Assembly (NCBI RefSeq): GCF_003946545.1 | Contig: NZ_RHOA01000016.1 | Coordinates: 1 to 38,765, forward strand | From: Levilactobacillus tangyuanensis | GTDB taxonomy: Bacteria; Bacillota; Bacilli; Lactobacillales; Lactobacillaceae | Length of the DNA: 38,765 bases | Direction: 5' to 3' | Shown: positions 25,369-34,977 of the stretch, one piece after another | How positions within the stretch are numbered: the stretch's first letter is position 1 | How the letters are laid out: every line of letters starts with the position of its first letter | Position numbers and translations under genes: made by a program | The notes under the pieces: model-generated | What the model saw: only the letters and a program-made list of their open reading frames with translations | What the model was told of the DNA's origin: nothing | Databases searched by the model: none

Positions 25369-26040
25369 TTGGCAAACAAAAAGCGACCGATTATTATTGG
25401 AGTTACCGGGGGTTCCGGGAGTGGGAAGACGACCGTTAGCCGGGCAATCTTTGACCAGTTGATCGGGCATTCAATTATGATTTTACAACAAGATTCGTAC
25501 TACAACGATCAGTCGGAGATGACGATGGAAGAACGGGCAGCCGTGAACTATGACCACCCATTGGCCTTCGATACCGACCTGTTAATTTCTCAACTGAAGA
25601 CGTTGTTGAATTACGAACCCATTGAAAAGCCGGTTTACGATTACACACTTTCAACTCGAAGTGACAAGACGATTCATCAAGAACCACGCGACGTTATCAT
25701 CCTGGAAGGCATTTTAATTCTTGACGATGAACGCTTACGTGACCTGATGGACATCAAGGTCTTCGTTGATACCGATGATGATATTCGGATTATCCGCCGG
25801 ATTGAACGCGACATGAACGAACGGGGCCGGACATTAGATTCAATCATCCAACAATATTTGGCGACTGTTAAGCCAACTTACCATCAGTTCGTTGAACCAA
25901 CCAAGCGTTATGCCGACCTGATTGTTCCTGAAGGTGGCGAGAACCAAGTCGCTATCGACCTCTTGGTTACCAAGATTCGGGCAATCCTGGAAGCTAGCGG
26001 AAATAAAGAAGTTTTTGACAATCCAGATACAACCATATAG
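25369..26040 (+). CDS. udk: Uridine kinase
   Basis: 223-aa P-loop kinase that phosphorylates uridine or cytidine for pyrimidine salvage. The P-loop is [12 protein letters not shown] (about 11-22), with YDHPLAFD and the R-rich [15 protein letters not shown] lid. TTG 25369 has GGATGG 8 nt upstream; ATG 25357 (four residues longer) lacks a site at a good distance. Starts 15 nt after mltG, so one transcript. A hairpin at 26050 separates it from greA. Confidence 0.95.
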   Translation: MANKKRPIIIGVTGGSGSGKTTVSRAIFDQLIGHSIMILQQDSYYNDQSEMTMEERAAVNYDHPLAFDTDLLISQLKTLLNYEPIEKPVYDYTLSTRSDKTIHQEPRDVIILEGILILDDERLRDLMDIKVFVDTDDDIRIIRRIERDMNERGRTLDSIIQQYLATVKPTYHQFVEPTKRYADLIVPEGGENQVAIDLLVTKIRAILEASGNKEVFDNPDTTI

Positions 26041-26049
26041 AATAGGACG

Positions 26050-26075
26050 GGTTAGCCGATGAGGCTAGCCTTTTC
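26050..26075 (+). terminator. Terminator after udk
   Basis: GGTTAGCC (26050-26057), loop GATGA, GGCTAGCC (26063-26070), then T4. Confidence 0.75.
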
Positions 26076-26138
26076 TAAAATCATAAATTAAGTTGGCCAG
26101 GCCAACATGAAAAAATTTGCGTAAAAGGGGTGGCCAAT

Positions 26139-26615
26139 GTGGCACAAGATAAAATGTATCCAATGACTGAAGAAGGCAAGGAGAAGCTCCAAGCCGAATT
26201 AGAAAACTTAAAGATGGTTAAACGACCAGATGTTATCGAACGGATTAAGATCGCCCGTTCATACGGGGACTTGTCTGAAAATTCTGAATACGAATCAGCC
26301 AAGGACGAACAGAGTATGTTAGAAACGCGGATTAGCACCGTTGAACGGATGTTGCAGTATGCTGAAATCATCGACAACGATGGCACCGACAAGGACCAAC
26401 TGACGGTTGGTAAGAAGGTTGTCTTCAAGGAATTACCCGATGAGGAACCAGAAGAATATACCATCGTGGGTGCCGCCGAGGCCGATCCCATGGTTGGTAA
26501 GATTTCTAACGATTCCGCCATTGCTAAGGGCCTGTTAGGTCACCGCAAGGGTGAAGAAGTCACCTTTGAAACGCCAGGTGGCGACATGTCTGTTAAGATT
26601 TTGGATGTCGAATAG
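26139..26615 (+). CDS. greA: Transcription elongation factor GreA
   Basis: 158-aa factor that rescues backtracked RNA polymerase by stimulating transcript cleavage. The N-terminal coiled-coil has the acidic tip [14 protein letters not shown] and the C-terminal FKBP-like domain ends near VKILDVE. GTG 26139 lies 8 nt after AAGGGG and gives the family length; GTG 26130 overlaps that site. Confidence 0.96.
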   Translation: MAQDKMYPMTEEGKEKLQAELENLKMVKRPDVIERIKIARSYGDLSENSEYESAKDEQSMLETRISTVERMLQYAEIIDNDGTDKDQLTVGKKVVFKELPDEEPEEYTIVGAAEADPMVGKISNDSAIAKGLLGHRKGEEVTFETPGGDMSVKILDVE

Positions 26616-26623
26616 CGTCCCGT

Positions 26624-26655
26624 AAGCGTCGCCCAGATTGGGTGGACGCTTTTTC
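26624..26655 (+). terminator. Terminator after greA
   Basis: AAGCGTCGCCCA (26624-26635) pairs with TGGGTGGACGCT (26639-26650), then T5. Confidence 0.8.
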
Positions 26656-26669
26656 TTTGAGCAGATAGT

Positions 26670-26698
26670 TTGTTTTGCACAATTCAATCGGGCATAAT
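26670..26698 (+). promoter_or_regulatory. Probable promoter of the HesB-like gene
   Basis: TTGTTT (26670-26675), 17-nt spacer, CATAAT (26693-26698). Confidence 0.45.
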
Positions 26699-26797
26699 CT
26701 AGATAGTGAAGCAATACTTGCTAAATGGAAGCTAAACGTGTTATAAATGAACTATGAAAACGGATTCATAGACCGTGCGAAGAGGAGTCTTGTGAAG

Positions 26798-27103
26798 ATG
26801 AAAATTACTGTGACTGATAAGGCAAGCGAATGGTTTCGTAACGAAATGGGCATGACCGGCCGGGGAATTCGTTTCTTTGGTAAGGTTTACGGTAAGACGC
26901 CCGTGCATGAAGGATTTTCCTTGGGCATGACGCCAGACGATAACCCTCGTGATCCCATCGTGGCGGAGAAAAAGGATAATGTGACCTACTATATCACGGA
27001 GGGCGACCAATGGTTCTTCGTGGGATACGACTTGACGATTGATTATGACCCGGTCACGGATGGGCCAACCTATATCTATAAGGACAACGGGGAACTTGGT
27101 TAG
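26798..27103 (+). CDS. HesB/YneR-like protein lacking cysteines
   Basis: 101-aa protein with the HesB-like fold pattern (MKITVTDKASEWFRNEMG, GFSLGMTPDDNPRDP, WFFVGYDLTIDYD). There is no Cys at all, whereas A-type Fe-S carriers need three, so this branch (as YneR-like proteins) cannot bind a cluster by itself. Function unknown. Start ATG 26798 is 10 nt after AGGAG; an in-frame GTG at 26792 is possible. Confidence 0.85.
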   Translation: MKITVTDKASEWFRNEMGMTGRGIRFFGKVYGKTPVHEGFSLGMTPDDNPRDPIVAEKKDNVTYYITEGDQWFFVGYDLTIDYDPVTDGPTYIYKDNGELG

Positions 27104-27141
27104 CTGATTTTAAAATAGTACTCCGACTATTTGTCCATAGC

Positions 27142-27177
27142 AAAAAGCGTTACGACGGTTGTCGTAACGCTTTTTTA
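27142..27177. terminator. Bidirectional terminator between the HesB-like gene and the YfhO-like gene
   Basis: AGCGTTACGAC (27146-27156), loop GGTT, GTCGTAACGCT (27161-27171), with A5 before and T6 after. Confidence 0.92.
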
Positions 27178-27195
27178 ATGGCTATTTAAATCCAG

Positions 27196-29826
27196 TTAAT
27201 GGCGCCGATGGAAGAGCCACCAGCCGCCGGAAAGGACGACGAGCGTCCCTGCACTAATGGCTAAGCCGAGATTCAGTAATGGTGGCCAGTAGGATAGGGT
27301 GACGTGGCTCTTACCCTTAGGCAGCTTCACAGCCGTGAACATGCCAACGGTCTTGTAGGTCTTGACCCGTTGGCCATCGATGGTGGCGTGCCATCCCTGT
27401 GAATAAGGGATGGAGGTGTTGAGCACCTGGCCAGAATGCGTTGTCGTTATCGATCCACTAAAGTAACGATTGGACTGCTTGGTGAGTTGCCAAGGTTGCG
27501 ACCTGAGCTGGTTAACCGCCGATTTGAAGCGATTGGTATTGAGCTGATACAGGGTAAAGTTATCTAGCCACAATGATCCTTTCTTCAATTGAATCGTTAG
27601 GGTTTGTTTCTTCCCCTTGGCATGGTCGGCGACGCTGACCATGATGGTGTTTCGGTAGGTCTTGTATTGGTTCAAGGCCTGTCCATTGAGGACGAAATCG
27701 GCGTTGTCAGAATTGACGGTCGACCCAAAGGTGAGGTAATAAGCATCATTTGTGGTTGGCGTGAAGGTTAGTGTCATCTTGGCTGGCTTCAGCAGGTTCT
27801 TCTTCTGTAGCACGGCACCGGTAATTTTCGATTGCTGGCCGATATTTTGGAAAGTGACCTGATCGAAGTTTTCTGCGGTGTAAAGGTGTTTGTCCGCCGA
27901 ATTACCGGTCAATGCGGCTAACCAATTGGCCTGGTATTGTGAGGGATCAGCGGTCTTGTTCTTGAGCGTCAAGATGGCGTTGCTGGCCGTATAGCCCATA
28001 GGCAACGCATAGGGATTCTTGTAGGTTGTCGCCCAGTGGTCTTGGCTAACCGAACGGTAATCTGCCAGGTCAGCCTTGTTCGTCGAGGCCGGCAACATGC
28101 TCTTGCCACTCAGTGCGCCTGCCAGTTGCTTTTGTTGGAAATAATACTTCATGTTGAGCAGTGAATCGGTGACCAGCGTGCCGTTACTATACTCGACGAA
28201 GCCATCACCATCGGGATTCCCAGTGTTGCCGAAGAAGGTTGGGACCGATTTAGGTAACACCGAGGAGAACACGCCACCACCGTTGAAGCCCGTTTGAAAG
28301 GCATCGCCCTTGGTTCTGAGGAAGGTCTTACCCATCCGATAGAAGCCGGTGTCGTTCTTCTGAACGCGATTAACCAGTCGCTGGAGCTCGTTGGTGTAGT
28401 TGCCATATTCACTCTGAGAGACATAACTAATATTGTTTAGGGACATGAAGGCATTGGCAGATATTTCGGTTGCGCCAATGACAAAGAAGGTCAGCGGATA
28501 GATCCAGTGTTTCTTCACGGGTAACGTGATCAGGCCCAATGCCAGAATCACGAATAGTAGTCCTAGCAAGACCTGATTCATCTGCAGATACTTGAAATGC
28601 TTGATGTTGAGGGCCACATAGCCACTGCCGACCGCGACGATCAGGGTGACAATGGCGATGGCTAACCAGCCGGGTTCGAAGTCATCCGTCAACGTTTGTG
28701 CGGCCAACCAGATGAGCCAGAAGGCGACCACAAAGGAGAAGCGGTAAGGATACCAGACCGGGAACTGGCCGGCGTGCCACAGTAAATCTAAGGGCTGAAC
28801 ACAGAGGGACAGGCCCAGAAATAGGGTGACCAGGCCGGCAGCCACGCGACTGCGGACCGAGACTCGGTGGTCGGCGAAGAAGAACATAGCACCGAGAAGA
28901 GCGATGGCGCCGATAAACAGATTGGCAGTGCCATCGGGCATCTGGTCAAAGTTGAAGGCGCCCATGAAGAATTTACCGATCATCTTTGGTGGGAAAAATT
29001 CAAACTTCCATTTGAAGGAGGTCACCGTGTATTGCGCCTTACTCTGTGACAGCGACCACCAGGTTGGTAACAGGACAAAGGCCGCGAGTAACCCACTGGC
29101 CAGCGAGCTTAGGGCAAATTGACTGGCTTGCCGAATGAGCTGACGCCAGTTGGTCCAGCGATCAACGGCCAACCAGATAAACGTCAGAATTAAGAAGAGG
29201 CAAATCATGTACGCCATGTAGTAGTTGACGACCAACATGATTGTCAACCAGGTAACATAGAGCCGCCACTTCCCGGCGTGCATCAGTAGGTAAAGACCAT
29301 AGAAGATGAGTGGTAACAGGTACGCGGCATCTAACCACATCACGTTCAGTTGATTGGCGATCGACCAACCCATGAGGGCGTATGCCGTGGCCAGGGTCAC
29401 CGCCCGCAAGCCAGACTGGCTGGTAGTCTTCGTGATCAGCCAGGCAAAGGTTAGTCCGGCCAGGCCGTATTTAAAGACGGTTAGGAAGAAGACGCCCACG
29501 GTTAGTGATGCCCCGGGACACAAGAGAAGTATCCAGTTCAGTGGGCTTAAAAGATAGTAGGACCATGTCCCCAACATTTCCCCGCCGAGGCCGTTACTAA
29601 AGGAATAAAACAGACTGCTGGGATCATGCAGGATGGCCCGTCTAAGATAGGCAAAGAAATCAATATATTGTTGACCGAGATCGACCGTGAGGAGGCTACT
29701 CGATCCAAAGGGGGCCATCTGTCGATAGATAAAATAGGCCGTCATAAGGATAAACGGGGTCATGAACGCCCCAAATAAAGTGAGCTGACGCGTGGTAGGT
29801 TGCCAGCGTCGTTTTTGGTCTTGCAA
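27196..29826 (-). CDS. YfhO family polytopic membrane protein
   Basis: 876-aa protein with about 12 predicted TM segments in the first 460 residues, an extracytoplasmic domain of about 370 residues, and a final TM near the C-terminus ending in RRH. The N-terminal DLGQQYIDFFAYLRR and FYSFSNGLGGEM are YfhO hallmarks. Family members in Firmicutes act in envelope polymer glycosylation, for example of lipoteichoic acid; the role here is inferred from family only. I use TTG 29826, 8 nt after GAGG on the minus strand; GTG 29835 is within the site. Single-gene unit. Confidence 0.93.
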   Translation of the reverse strand: MQDQKRRWQPTTRQLTLFGAFMTPFILMTAYFIYRQMAPFGSSSLLTVDLGQQYIDFFAYLRRAILHDPSSLFYSFSNGLGGEMLGTWSYYLLSPLNWILLLCPGASLTVGVFFLTVFKYGLAGLTFAWLITKTTSQSGLRAVTLATAYALMGWSIANQLNVMWLDAAYLLPLIFYGLYLLMHAGKWRLYVTWLTIMLVVNYYMAYMICLFLILTFIWLAVDRWTNWRQLIRQASQFALSSLASGLLAAFVLLPTWWSLSQSKAQYTVTSFKWKFEFFPPKMIGKFFMGAFNFDQMPDGTANLFIGAIALLGAMFFFADHRVSVRSRVAAGLVTLFLGLSLCVQPLDLLWHAGQFPVWYPYRFSFVVAFWLIWLAAQTLTDDFEPGWLAIAIVTLIVAVGSGYVALNIKHFKYLQMNQVLLGLLFVILALGLITLPVKKHWIYPLTFFVIGATEISANAFMSLNNISYVSQSEYGNYTNELQRLVNRVQKNDTGFYRMGKTFLRTKGDAFQTGFNGGGVFSSVLPKSVPTFFGNTGNPDGDGFVEYSNGTLVTDSLLNMKYYFQQKQLAGALSGKSMLPASTNKADLADYRSVSQDHWATTYKNPYALPMGYTASNAILTLKNKTADPSQYQANWLAALTGNSADKHLYTAENFDQVTFQNIGQQSKITGAVLQKKNLLKPAKMTLTFTPTTNDAYYLTFGSTVNSDNADFVLNGQALNQYKTYRNTIMVSVADHAKGKKQTLTIQLKKGSLWLDNFTLYQLNTNRFKSAVNQLRSQPWQLTKQSNRYFSGSITTTHSGQVLNTSIPYSQGWHATIDGQRVKTYKTVGMFTAVKLPKGKSHVTLSYWPPLLNLGLAISAGTLVVLSGGWWLFHRRH

Positions 29827-29849
29827 TGAAGCCACCTCAATCTTTAGAA

Positions 29850-29878
29850 ATTATAAAAGTTAACTGGGACCCTGTACA
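29850..29878 (-). promoter_or_regulatory. Promoter of the YfhO-like gene
   Basis: Minus strand: TGTACA (29873-29878), 17-nt spacer, TATAAT (29850-29855). Confidence 0.65.
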
Positions 29879-29991
29879 TTTATCGTTCCGGTCTCTAGAA
29901 TAGCATAGAATGATTAAATTTCGGTAGTGGGATAGTGACCGGCGGCGAAGTTTGGTAAAATAGTAGCTGTACAATAAGGAGCAGAGCAGTT

Positions 29992-32103
29992 GTGAAGAAT
30001 TTCTATAATCGTATTAGCAACCGGAGCAAGCGGTCTGACGGCCCGACAAAGTCACAGATTCCCTTTCGGTTAAATTTTCTTTTCATTATCGTTGCCCTGT
30101 TATTTGCGGCGTTAATTGGCCAGTTAGCGTATTTGCAGGTAATGTATGGGTCGCAATTTAAGGCGGAGGTCAATCAGACCGATACCACCATTGAAACAAC
30201 GAATGTCCAACGGGGGATGATTTATGATTCCAACGGTAAGGTATTGGTGGGGAACAAGTCTCACCAGGCCATCTCTTATACCAAAGGGGTTAATGTCTTA
30301 TCCACGGACATGTACAAAATTGCGAATCGGTTAGGGACTTACTTAACGGTCTCAACCAGTTCGCTGACGCCACGGCAAGCCATCGATTATTATCTGACGG
30401 ATACTGATAATTTAAAGGCGGTTGAAAAGAAGTTGACGCTGCCAAAGAATTCAACGGCTTCTCAACGGTATGATAAGGCCTTGGCTTATTTGCAAAAGGA
30501 CTCTTCATTCACGTTGACGAAGAGTCAGCGGAACGCCGCCACCATCTTTGCCAAGATGAGTGGGGCCTATGCGTTATCGACCACCTACATCAAGGATTCC
30601 GGCGTCTCGAGTCAAGAAATTGCCGAGATTGGCGAACACTTATCCGCGATGCCTGGGGTTCAGGTTGGAACAAGTTGGTCACGGAACTATCCGAACGGGT
30701 CGTCCATCAAGTCCATCATCGGGACCGTTTCGTCCGAAAAGACGGGGTTACCGAGTGACAAGATTAACGAGCTGTTGGCCCAAGGCTATTCTCGTAATGA
30801 CAGTGTTGGACAGTCTTACTTGGAACAAGAATACGAATCTGTTCTGCGTGGGACCAAGGCGCAGAAGCAGGTCGAGGTTGCTGGGAATAATACGGTGACC
30901 AAGGAAGTTAAGAAGTATGGTGGCCAAAAGGGTGACAACCTACAATTGACCATCAATTCCAGCTTCCAAAGCAAGTTACAATCACTGGTTAAGTCTGCCG
31001 AAGCCGGTGCCGGTGGGAACTCGACCGGGACCTATGCCGTTGTGATGAACCCGAATACCGGGGCCGTCATTGGGATGGCCGGGGTTGACCGTAATCCATC
31101 GTCTGGTAAGACCACTGAAAATGCCCTTGGGACGATTAACAGTGACATTGTTATGGGGTCTGTTGTTAAGGGGGCCATGGTCTCGGGTGCCCTGATGAAG
31201 GGTGTCATTTCGCCAACCAATAGCACCTTAACTGATATGCCAATCACCGTTGGTGGGGTTAAGAAGGCGTCATGGTTTAACCATGGTGGGGGTGCCAACA
31301 TGGCGGTTAACGCTGCCACCGCACTGGAAGTTTCTTCTAACTCCTACATGATGCAATTGGCCATGAAGGAAGCGGGCTTTAATTATTCCGATGGTGCTGC
31401 GTTAACTATGAGTACGAAGGCGTTCGATATCGAGCGTGGCTACTTCAATCAATTTGGATTGGGTGTCAAGACCGGGATTGACCTTCCAGGTGAGAGCACT
31501 GGTTTGGAAGGGTCAAGCTCCAAGGCCCACATCGGGAACGCGTTAGACTTGTCCTTTGGGAACTACGATGCCTACACGGTTATGCAGGTGGCCCAATACA
31601 TGTCAACGATCGCTAACGGTGGGACGCGAATCGCACCACACGTGGTTCAATCGATTCGCGGAACGAAGTCTGACGGGACCCTGGGTGCCGTTAAGTCAAA
31701 CGTTTCGCCCAAGGTCTTGAATACGATTGGCATGACGAAGGCTCAGAAGGCCTTGGTTAAGGAAGGGCTCTATGACGTTGTTCATGGGACCAACACCTAC
31801 AAGACCGGTGCCGAACTGGCCTCGATCTCGCCAGGTATTTCTGCTAAGACCGGGACTGCACAAACGTATTACAAGGGGAACGAAACGGTTACCCTGAGTT
31901 TGGCCTCCTATGCGCCATCGAACCATCCACAAGTTGTGGTTGCCCTGGCTATGCCTAACCTGGGCGTGAACGCCGAAGACAACAACATGAAGCTGGCTAA
32001 GGAGATCTACGCGGCTTACTGGAAGAGTGTTCAGTCGACGTCAACGTTAACGAACCCCACGAAGGCAACCACGGGTGGATCTGCTCAAAACACCAACGGG
32101 TAA
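29992..32103 (+). CDS. Class B penicillin-binding protein (PBP2-type transpeptidase)
   Basis: 703-aa transpeptidase. One TM (about 28-50), a dimerisation/linker domain from about 60 to 300 (QRGMIYDSNG is the class B start), then the transpeptidase domain: S390-VVK393, SSN at 448-450 and K619-TG. All three active-site motifs are intact. A Ser/Thr/Asn tail (NPTKATTGGSAQNTNG) ends the protein. GTG 29992 follows AAGGAGC. PBP2b/PbpA-like proteins act in septal or peripheral wall synthesis; which one is not decided here. A TAAAAT at 29956 may be its -10. Confidence 0.95.
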   Translation: MKNFYNRISNRSKRSDGPTKSQIPFRLNFLFIIVALLFAALIGQLAYLQVMYGSQFKAEVNQTDTTIETTNVQRGMIYDSNGKVLVGNKSHQAISYTKGVNVLSTDMYKIANRLGTYLTVSTSSLTPRQAIDYYLTDTDNLKAVEKKLTLPKNSTASQRYDKALAYLQKDSSFTLTKSQRNAATIFAKMSGAYALSTTYIKDSGVSSQEIAEIGEHLSAMPGVQVGTSWSRNYPNGSSIKSIIGTVSSEKTGLPSDKINELLAQGYSRNDSVGQSYLEQEYESVLRGTKAQKQVEVAGNNTVTKEVKKYGGQKGDNLQLTINSSFQSKLQSLVKSAEAGAGGNSTGTYAVVMNPNTGAVIGMAGVDRNPSSGKTTENALGTINSDIVMGSVVKGAMVSGALMKGVISPTNSTLTDMPITVGGVKKASWFNHGGGANMAVNAATALEVSSNSYMMQLAMKEAGFNYSDGAALTMSTKAFDIERGYFNQFGLGVKTGIDLPGESTGLEGSSSKAHIGNALDLSFGNYDAYTVMQVAQYMSTIANGGTRIAPHVVQSIRGTKSDGTLGAVKSNVSPKVLNTIGMTKAQKALVKEGLYDVVHGTNTYKTGAELASISPGISAKTGTAQTYYKGNETVTLSLASYAPSNHPQVVVALAMPNLGVNAEDNNMKLAKEIYAAYWKSVQSTSTLTNPTKATTGGSAQNTNG

Positions 32104-32232
32104 TTTAGCTGTTAAGTATTTTTCCTTAACATATTTAGGATTATGACTGGTAATTAGGACCGATTAATGGTAATATATTACGAGTTAAGGGCTCTAGCCT
32201 GTAATTTTGAATAAGTTGGGAGGTTACCCACA

Positions 32233-32382
32233 ATGCGTGTACACATCACTTTAGAATGTACAGAATGCCACGAACGCAATTACTTATCCAGCAAGAACCG
32301 GCGTAATAACCCGGACCGGGTTGAATTTAAGAAATACTGCCCACGTGACCGGAAAGTAACTTTGCATCGCGAAACTAAGTAA
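32233..32382 (+). CDS. rpmG: 50S ribosomal protein L33, three-Cys form
   Basis: 49-aa L33 ([18 protein letters not shown]... ending LHRETK). The first zinc pair CTEC is present, but the second is CPRD: the fourth Cys is Asp. It is therefore an intermediate between the four-Cys and the Cys-free L33 types. GGGAGG lies 9 nt before the ATG. Ends with a hairpin at 32383. Confidence 0.96.
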   Translation: MRVHITLECTECHERNYLSSKNRRNNPDRVEFKKYCPRDRKVTLHRETK

Positions 32383-32412
32383 GGTACGGGCGAGAGTCCG
32401 CACCTTTTTTTA
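32383..32412 (+). terminator. Terminator after rpmG
   Basis: GGTACGG (32383-32389) pairs with CCGCACC (32398-32404, one mismatch), then seven T. Confidence 0.75.
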
Positions 32413-32440
32413 TTGAATTTTTCTATCAAGGGGGTTAATC

Positions 32441-32992
32441 ATGCCAACTAAATCAGCACTCCGTCAGCAAACGATTCATGACCTGAATGAGATGACCGCC
32501 GATGAACGCCTTGTCGCGGCTGCCGACCTATATCAACAGCTTTGGGACACTCAGGCTTGGAAGTCAGCGGTTAACATTGCGACCACGATTAGCGGCGGTT
32601 TTGAATTGCCGACGAAGCCGATCATCGACCGCGCCCATGCGGAGGGAAAGACGATTGCCGTCCCTGAGACGCTGCCTAAGCGCCAGATGGCCTTTCACGT
32701 TCTAGATGAGCGGACCCACCTGCAACGGACCAAATTTGGGCTGTTAGAGCCAACTGATGGCCGGGTGATTGCTCCCGAAGAGTTCGATTTGATTTTGGTA
32801 CCAGGGCTGATGTTTGCCAGTACTAAGGAACGCTTGGGTTTTGGCGGGGGGTATTATGACCGTTACCTGCCCAAAACAACGGCGACAAAGGTGGCGCTGG
32901 CAATGCCTGGGCAGCAAACACCACACCCACTGTGGCCGGTGGAATCGTTTGACGTTTTACTGGACGCCGTACTGGCCGCTAAGGTAAAGTAG
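32441..32992 (+). CDS. 5-formyltetrahydrofolate cyclo-ligase
   Basis: 183-aa enzyme that converts 5-formyl-THF with ATP to 5,10-methenyl-THF. The family motif RLGFGGGYYDRYLPK at 131-145 is perfect, and the N-terminal basic segment and PGLMF strand agree. ATG after AAGGGGG. Starts a short operon with the rhomboid, yqgQ and glcK genes, the order known from Firmicutes. Confidence 0.95.
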   Translation: MPTKSALRQQTIHDLNEMTADERLVAAADLYQQLWDTQAWKSAVNIATTISGGFELPTKPIIDRAHAEGKTIAVPETLPKRQMAFHVLDERTHLQRTKFGLLEPTDGRVIAPEEFDLILVPGLMFASTKERLGFGGGYYDRYLPKTTATKVALAMPGQQTPHPLWPVESFDVLLDAVLAAKVK

Positions 32993-33018
32993 AACAAGAA
33001 GAGAAAGGGGGCCTAGCG

Positions 33019-33699
33019 GTGACTCAGTGGAAGCAACGACTGAACCGCTTGGACCAGCAACCATTTGTGACGATTGGTTTAATTGCCTTGATGGTTGTCG
33101 TCTACGGGGCCATGACCCTGGCCGGTGGAAGCACGAATATTAACGTGCTCATTACCTTTGGGGCTAAGGTCAATGCCTTGGTTCAACAGGGAGAATGGTG
33201 GCGCCTCATAACCCCCATCTTTCTCCATATTGGTTTCACCCATATTCTGATGAATATGATTACGCTTTACTTTGTCGGGATACAGATCGAGGCGGCCTTT
33301 GGTCATACTCGGTTCCTGATCATGTTTTTAGTGGCAGGGATTGGCGGAAATATTGCCAGCTTCTGTTTTTCCGATAGCCTGTCCGCAGGAGCCAGCACGG
33401 CCATCTTTGGCCTGTTTGGCGCCTTCCTCATGCTTGGGGAATCCTTCTGGGAGAATCCTGTGATTCGGCAGTTGGCGCGAACGTTCTTAGCCTTCGTGGT
33501 GATGAACATTGCCTTTGATGTCTTTACGCCAGGAATCGATATGGCGGGCCATCTGGGCGGACTCGTCGCTGGCTTTTTGGTAGCGTATACAGTTGGGGTT
33601 CCTCGGATTGGTCAAGTCAGCGTCGTTAAGCGAGTTATCGCAACCGTTGTTTTGATTGGCGGTTTGGCTTGGCTCTACATGCAGGGAATGGCGGCTTAA
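33019..33699 (+). CDS. Rhomboid family intramembrane serine protease (GluP-like)
   Basis: 226-aa protease with six TM segments. Catalytic Ser126 (GASTAIFG) and His178 (MAGHLGG) form the dyad, with HILMN (75-79) providing the oxyanion Asn. It lacks the long N-terminal domain and TPR tail of B. subtilis GluP, giving a compact form. GTG 33019 after AAAGGGGG. Next to yqgQ and glcK, a conserved cluster; substrate unknown. Confidence 0.95.
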   Translation: MTQWKQRLNRLDQQPFVTIGLIALMVVVYGAMTLAGGSTNINVLITFGAKVNALVQQGEWWRLITPIFLHIGFTHILMNMITLYFVGIQIEAAFGHTRFLIMFLVAGIGGNIASFCFSDSLSAGASTAIFGLFGAFLMLGESFWENPVIRQLARTFLAFVVMNIAFDVFTPGIDMAGHLGGLVAGFLVAYTVGVPRIGQVSVVKRVIATVVLIGGLAWLYMQGMAA

Positions 33700-33739
33700 A
33701 GTCCAACGGAACGTGCATTTTTAGAGAGGTTGTGGCACA

Positions 33740-33970
33740 ATGAAAACGTTATATGATGTCCAGCAATTATTAAAAAAATATGATATCTATGTCTACGTGG
33801 GACGACGGATGTGGGATATCGAAGTCATGGCATTGGAATTGGACCACTTGCATCAGGCACGGGTCATTGATAATCCAACATTTATTCAGGCAAAGCTGGT
33901 GTTAACCCACGAACACCGGTTAGAAGAAGAGAAAGCAAAACGTAAACACCAATCCATTGGAGGGATCTAG
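33740..33970 (+). CDS. yqgQ: YqgQ family protein (DUF910)
   Basis: 76-aa helical protein (MKTLYDVQQLLKKYDIYVYVG) of unknown function found between the rhomboid and glucokinase genes in Firmicutes. The tail is Lys/Glu-rich. GAGAGG precedes the ATG. The glcK ribosome site is inside its last codons. Confidence 0.93.
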   Translation: MKTLYDVQQLLKKYDIYVYVGRRMWDIEVMALELDHLHQARVIDNPTFIQAKLVLTHEHRLEEEKAKRKHQSIGGI

Positions 33971-33974
33971 CGTT

Positions 33975-34946
33975 ATGGCACGGAATTTGATTGGAATTGA
34001 CTTAGGCGGAACAACCACGAAAATGGCGTTTCTTTCCACTAACGGTGAAGTTTTAACCAAGTGGAGTATTCCCACGGATATTACCGATGAAGGGCAACAC
34101 ATTGTTCCGAACATTGTGGATTCGATTCGCGCCCACATCATTAATTCTGAATTTAGTAAGAGTGATTTCTTAGGGATTGGGATGGGAACGCCTGGTTCCG
34201 TGGATATTGAAAATGGGACCGTCATTGGGGCCTTTAACTTGAACTGGAAGAAGCGCCAACAGGTTCGCGACCAGATTCAAAACGGCATTGGCTTGCAATT
34301 TATTCTGGATAACGATGCGAACGTGGCAGCGTTAGGTGAATACTGGAAGGGTGCCGGTGAAAAGGACGATGACGTGGTCTTCGTTACACTCGGTACCGGT
34401 GTCGGTGGCGGGGTCATTGCTGGCGGTCATCTGCTCCATGGGATCAATGGTGGTGCCGGTGAGTTGGGCCACGTGACCGTTCAACCTAATGGGTACCTGT
34501 GTACCTGTGGCAAGCGCGGTTGTTTGGAACAATACGCCTCGGCAACCGGTGTCGTTCACGTGGCTGCCGACATGGCAAAGGACTTCATGGGGACCTCACG
34601 GTTAAAGGAAATGGAAGATAACCGCGAGAGTGTGACCTCAAAGATGGTCTTCTACCTGGCCGACAATGGGGATATCCTGGCTAACCAAGTGGTTGACCGC
34701 GTCACCTTTTACCTTGGCTTGGCCTTGGCCAACGTCGCCAACATCTTGAACCCAGCCAACATCATCATCGGTGGTGGGGTGTCGAATGCCGGCAACACGT
34801 TGTTGCAACCAACGACGCGTTATTTCCAAGAAAATGCCTTCCCAGCCGTTCGTGACTCAACGAAGCTGAAGTTGGCTCAGTTAGGTAACGACGCTGGTGT
34901 GATTGGTGCTGCCTCATTGGCACTTCGTTTTCAAAAAAGTAACTAG
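33975..34946 (+). CDS. glcK: Glucokinase, ROK family
   Basis: 323-aa glucokinase that phosphorylates glucose with ATP. The phosphate motif GIDLGGTTTK (7-16), catalytic Asp within LDNDANVAALGE (about 111-122), ExGH (163-166) and zinc motif CTCGKRGC (176-183) are present. ATG 33975 follows GGAGGG; an upstream in-frame start at 33957 overlaps that site. It provides glucose 6-phosphate for glucose entering without the PTS. Confidence 0.96.
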   Translation: MARNLIGIDLGGTTTKMAFLSTNGEVLTKWSIPTDITDEGQHIVPNIVDSIRAHIINSEFSKSDFLGIGMGTPGSVDIENGTVIGAFNLNWKKRQQVRDQIQNGIGLQFILDNDANVAALGEYWKGAGEKDDDVVFVTLGTGVGGGVIAGGHLLHGINGGAGELGHVTVQPNGYLCTCGKRGCLEQYASATGVVHVAADMAKDFMGTSRLKEMEDNRESVTSKMVFYLADNGDILANQVVDRVTFYLGLALANVANILNPANIIIGGGVSNAGNTLLQPTTRYFQENAFPAVRDSTKLKLAQLGNDAGVIGAASLALRFQKSN

Positions 34947-34977
34947 AATTTAGTGGTTTAGGAAGGACGATTTAGTT

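Noticed and set aside
32170-32181. GTAATATATTAC palindrome before rpmG
   Set aside because: Very AT-rich and short; expected by chance near a promoter region and without a known match.
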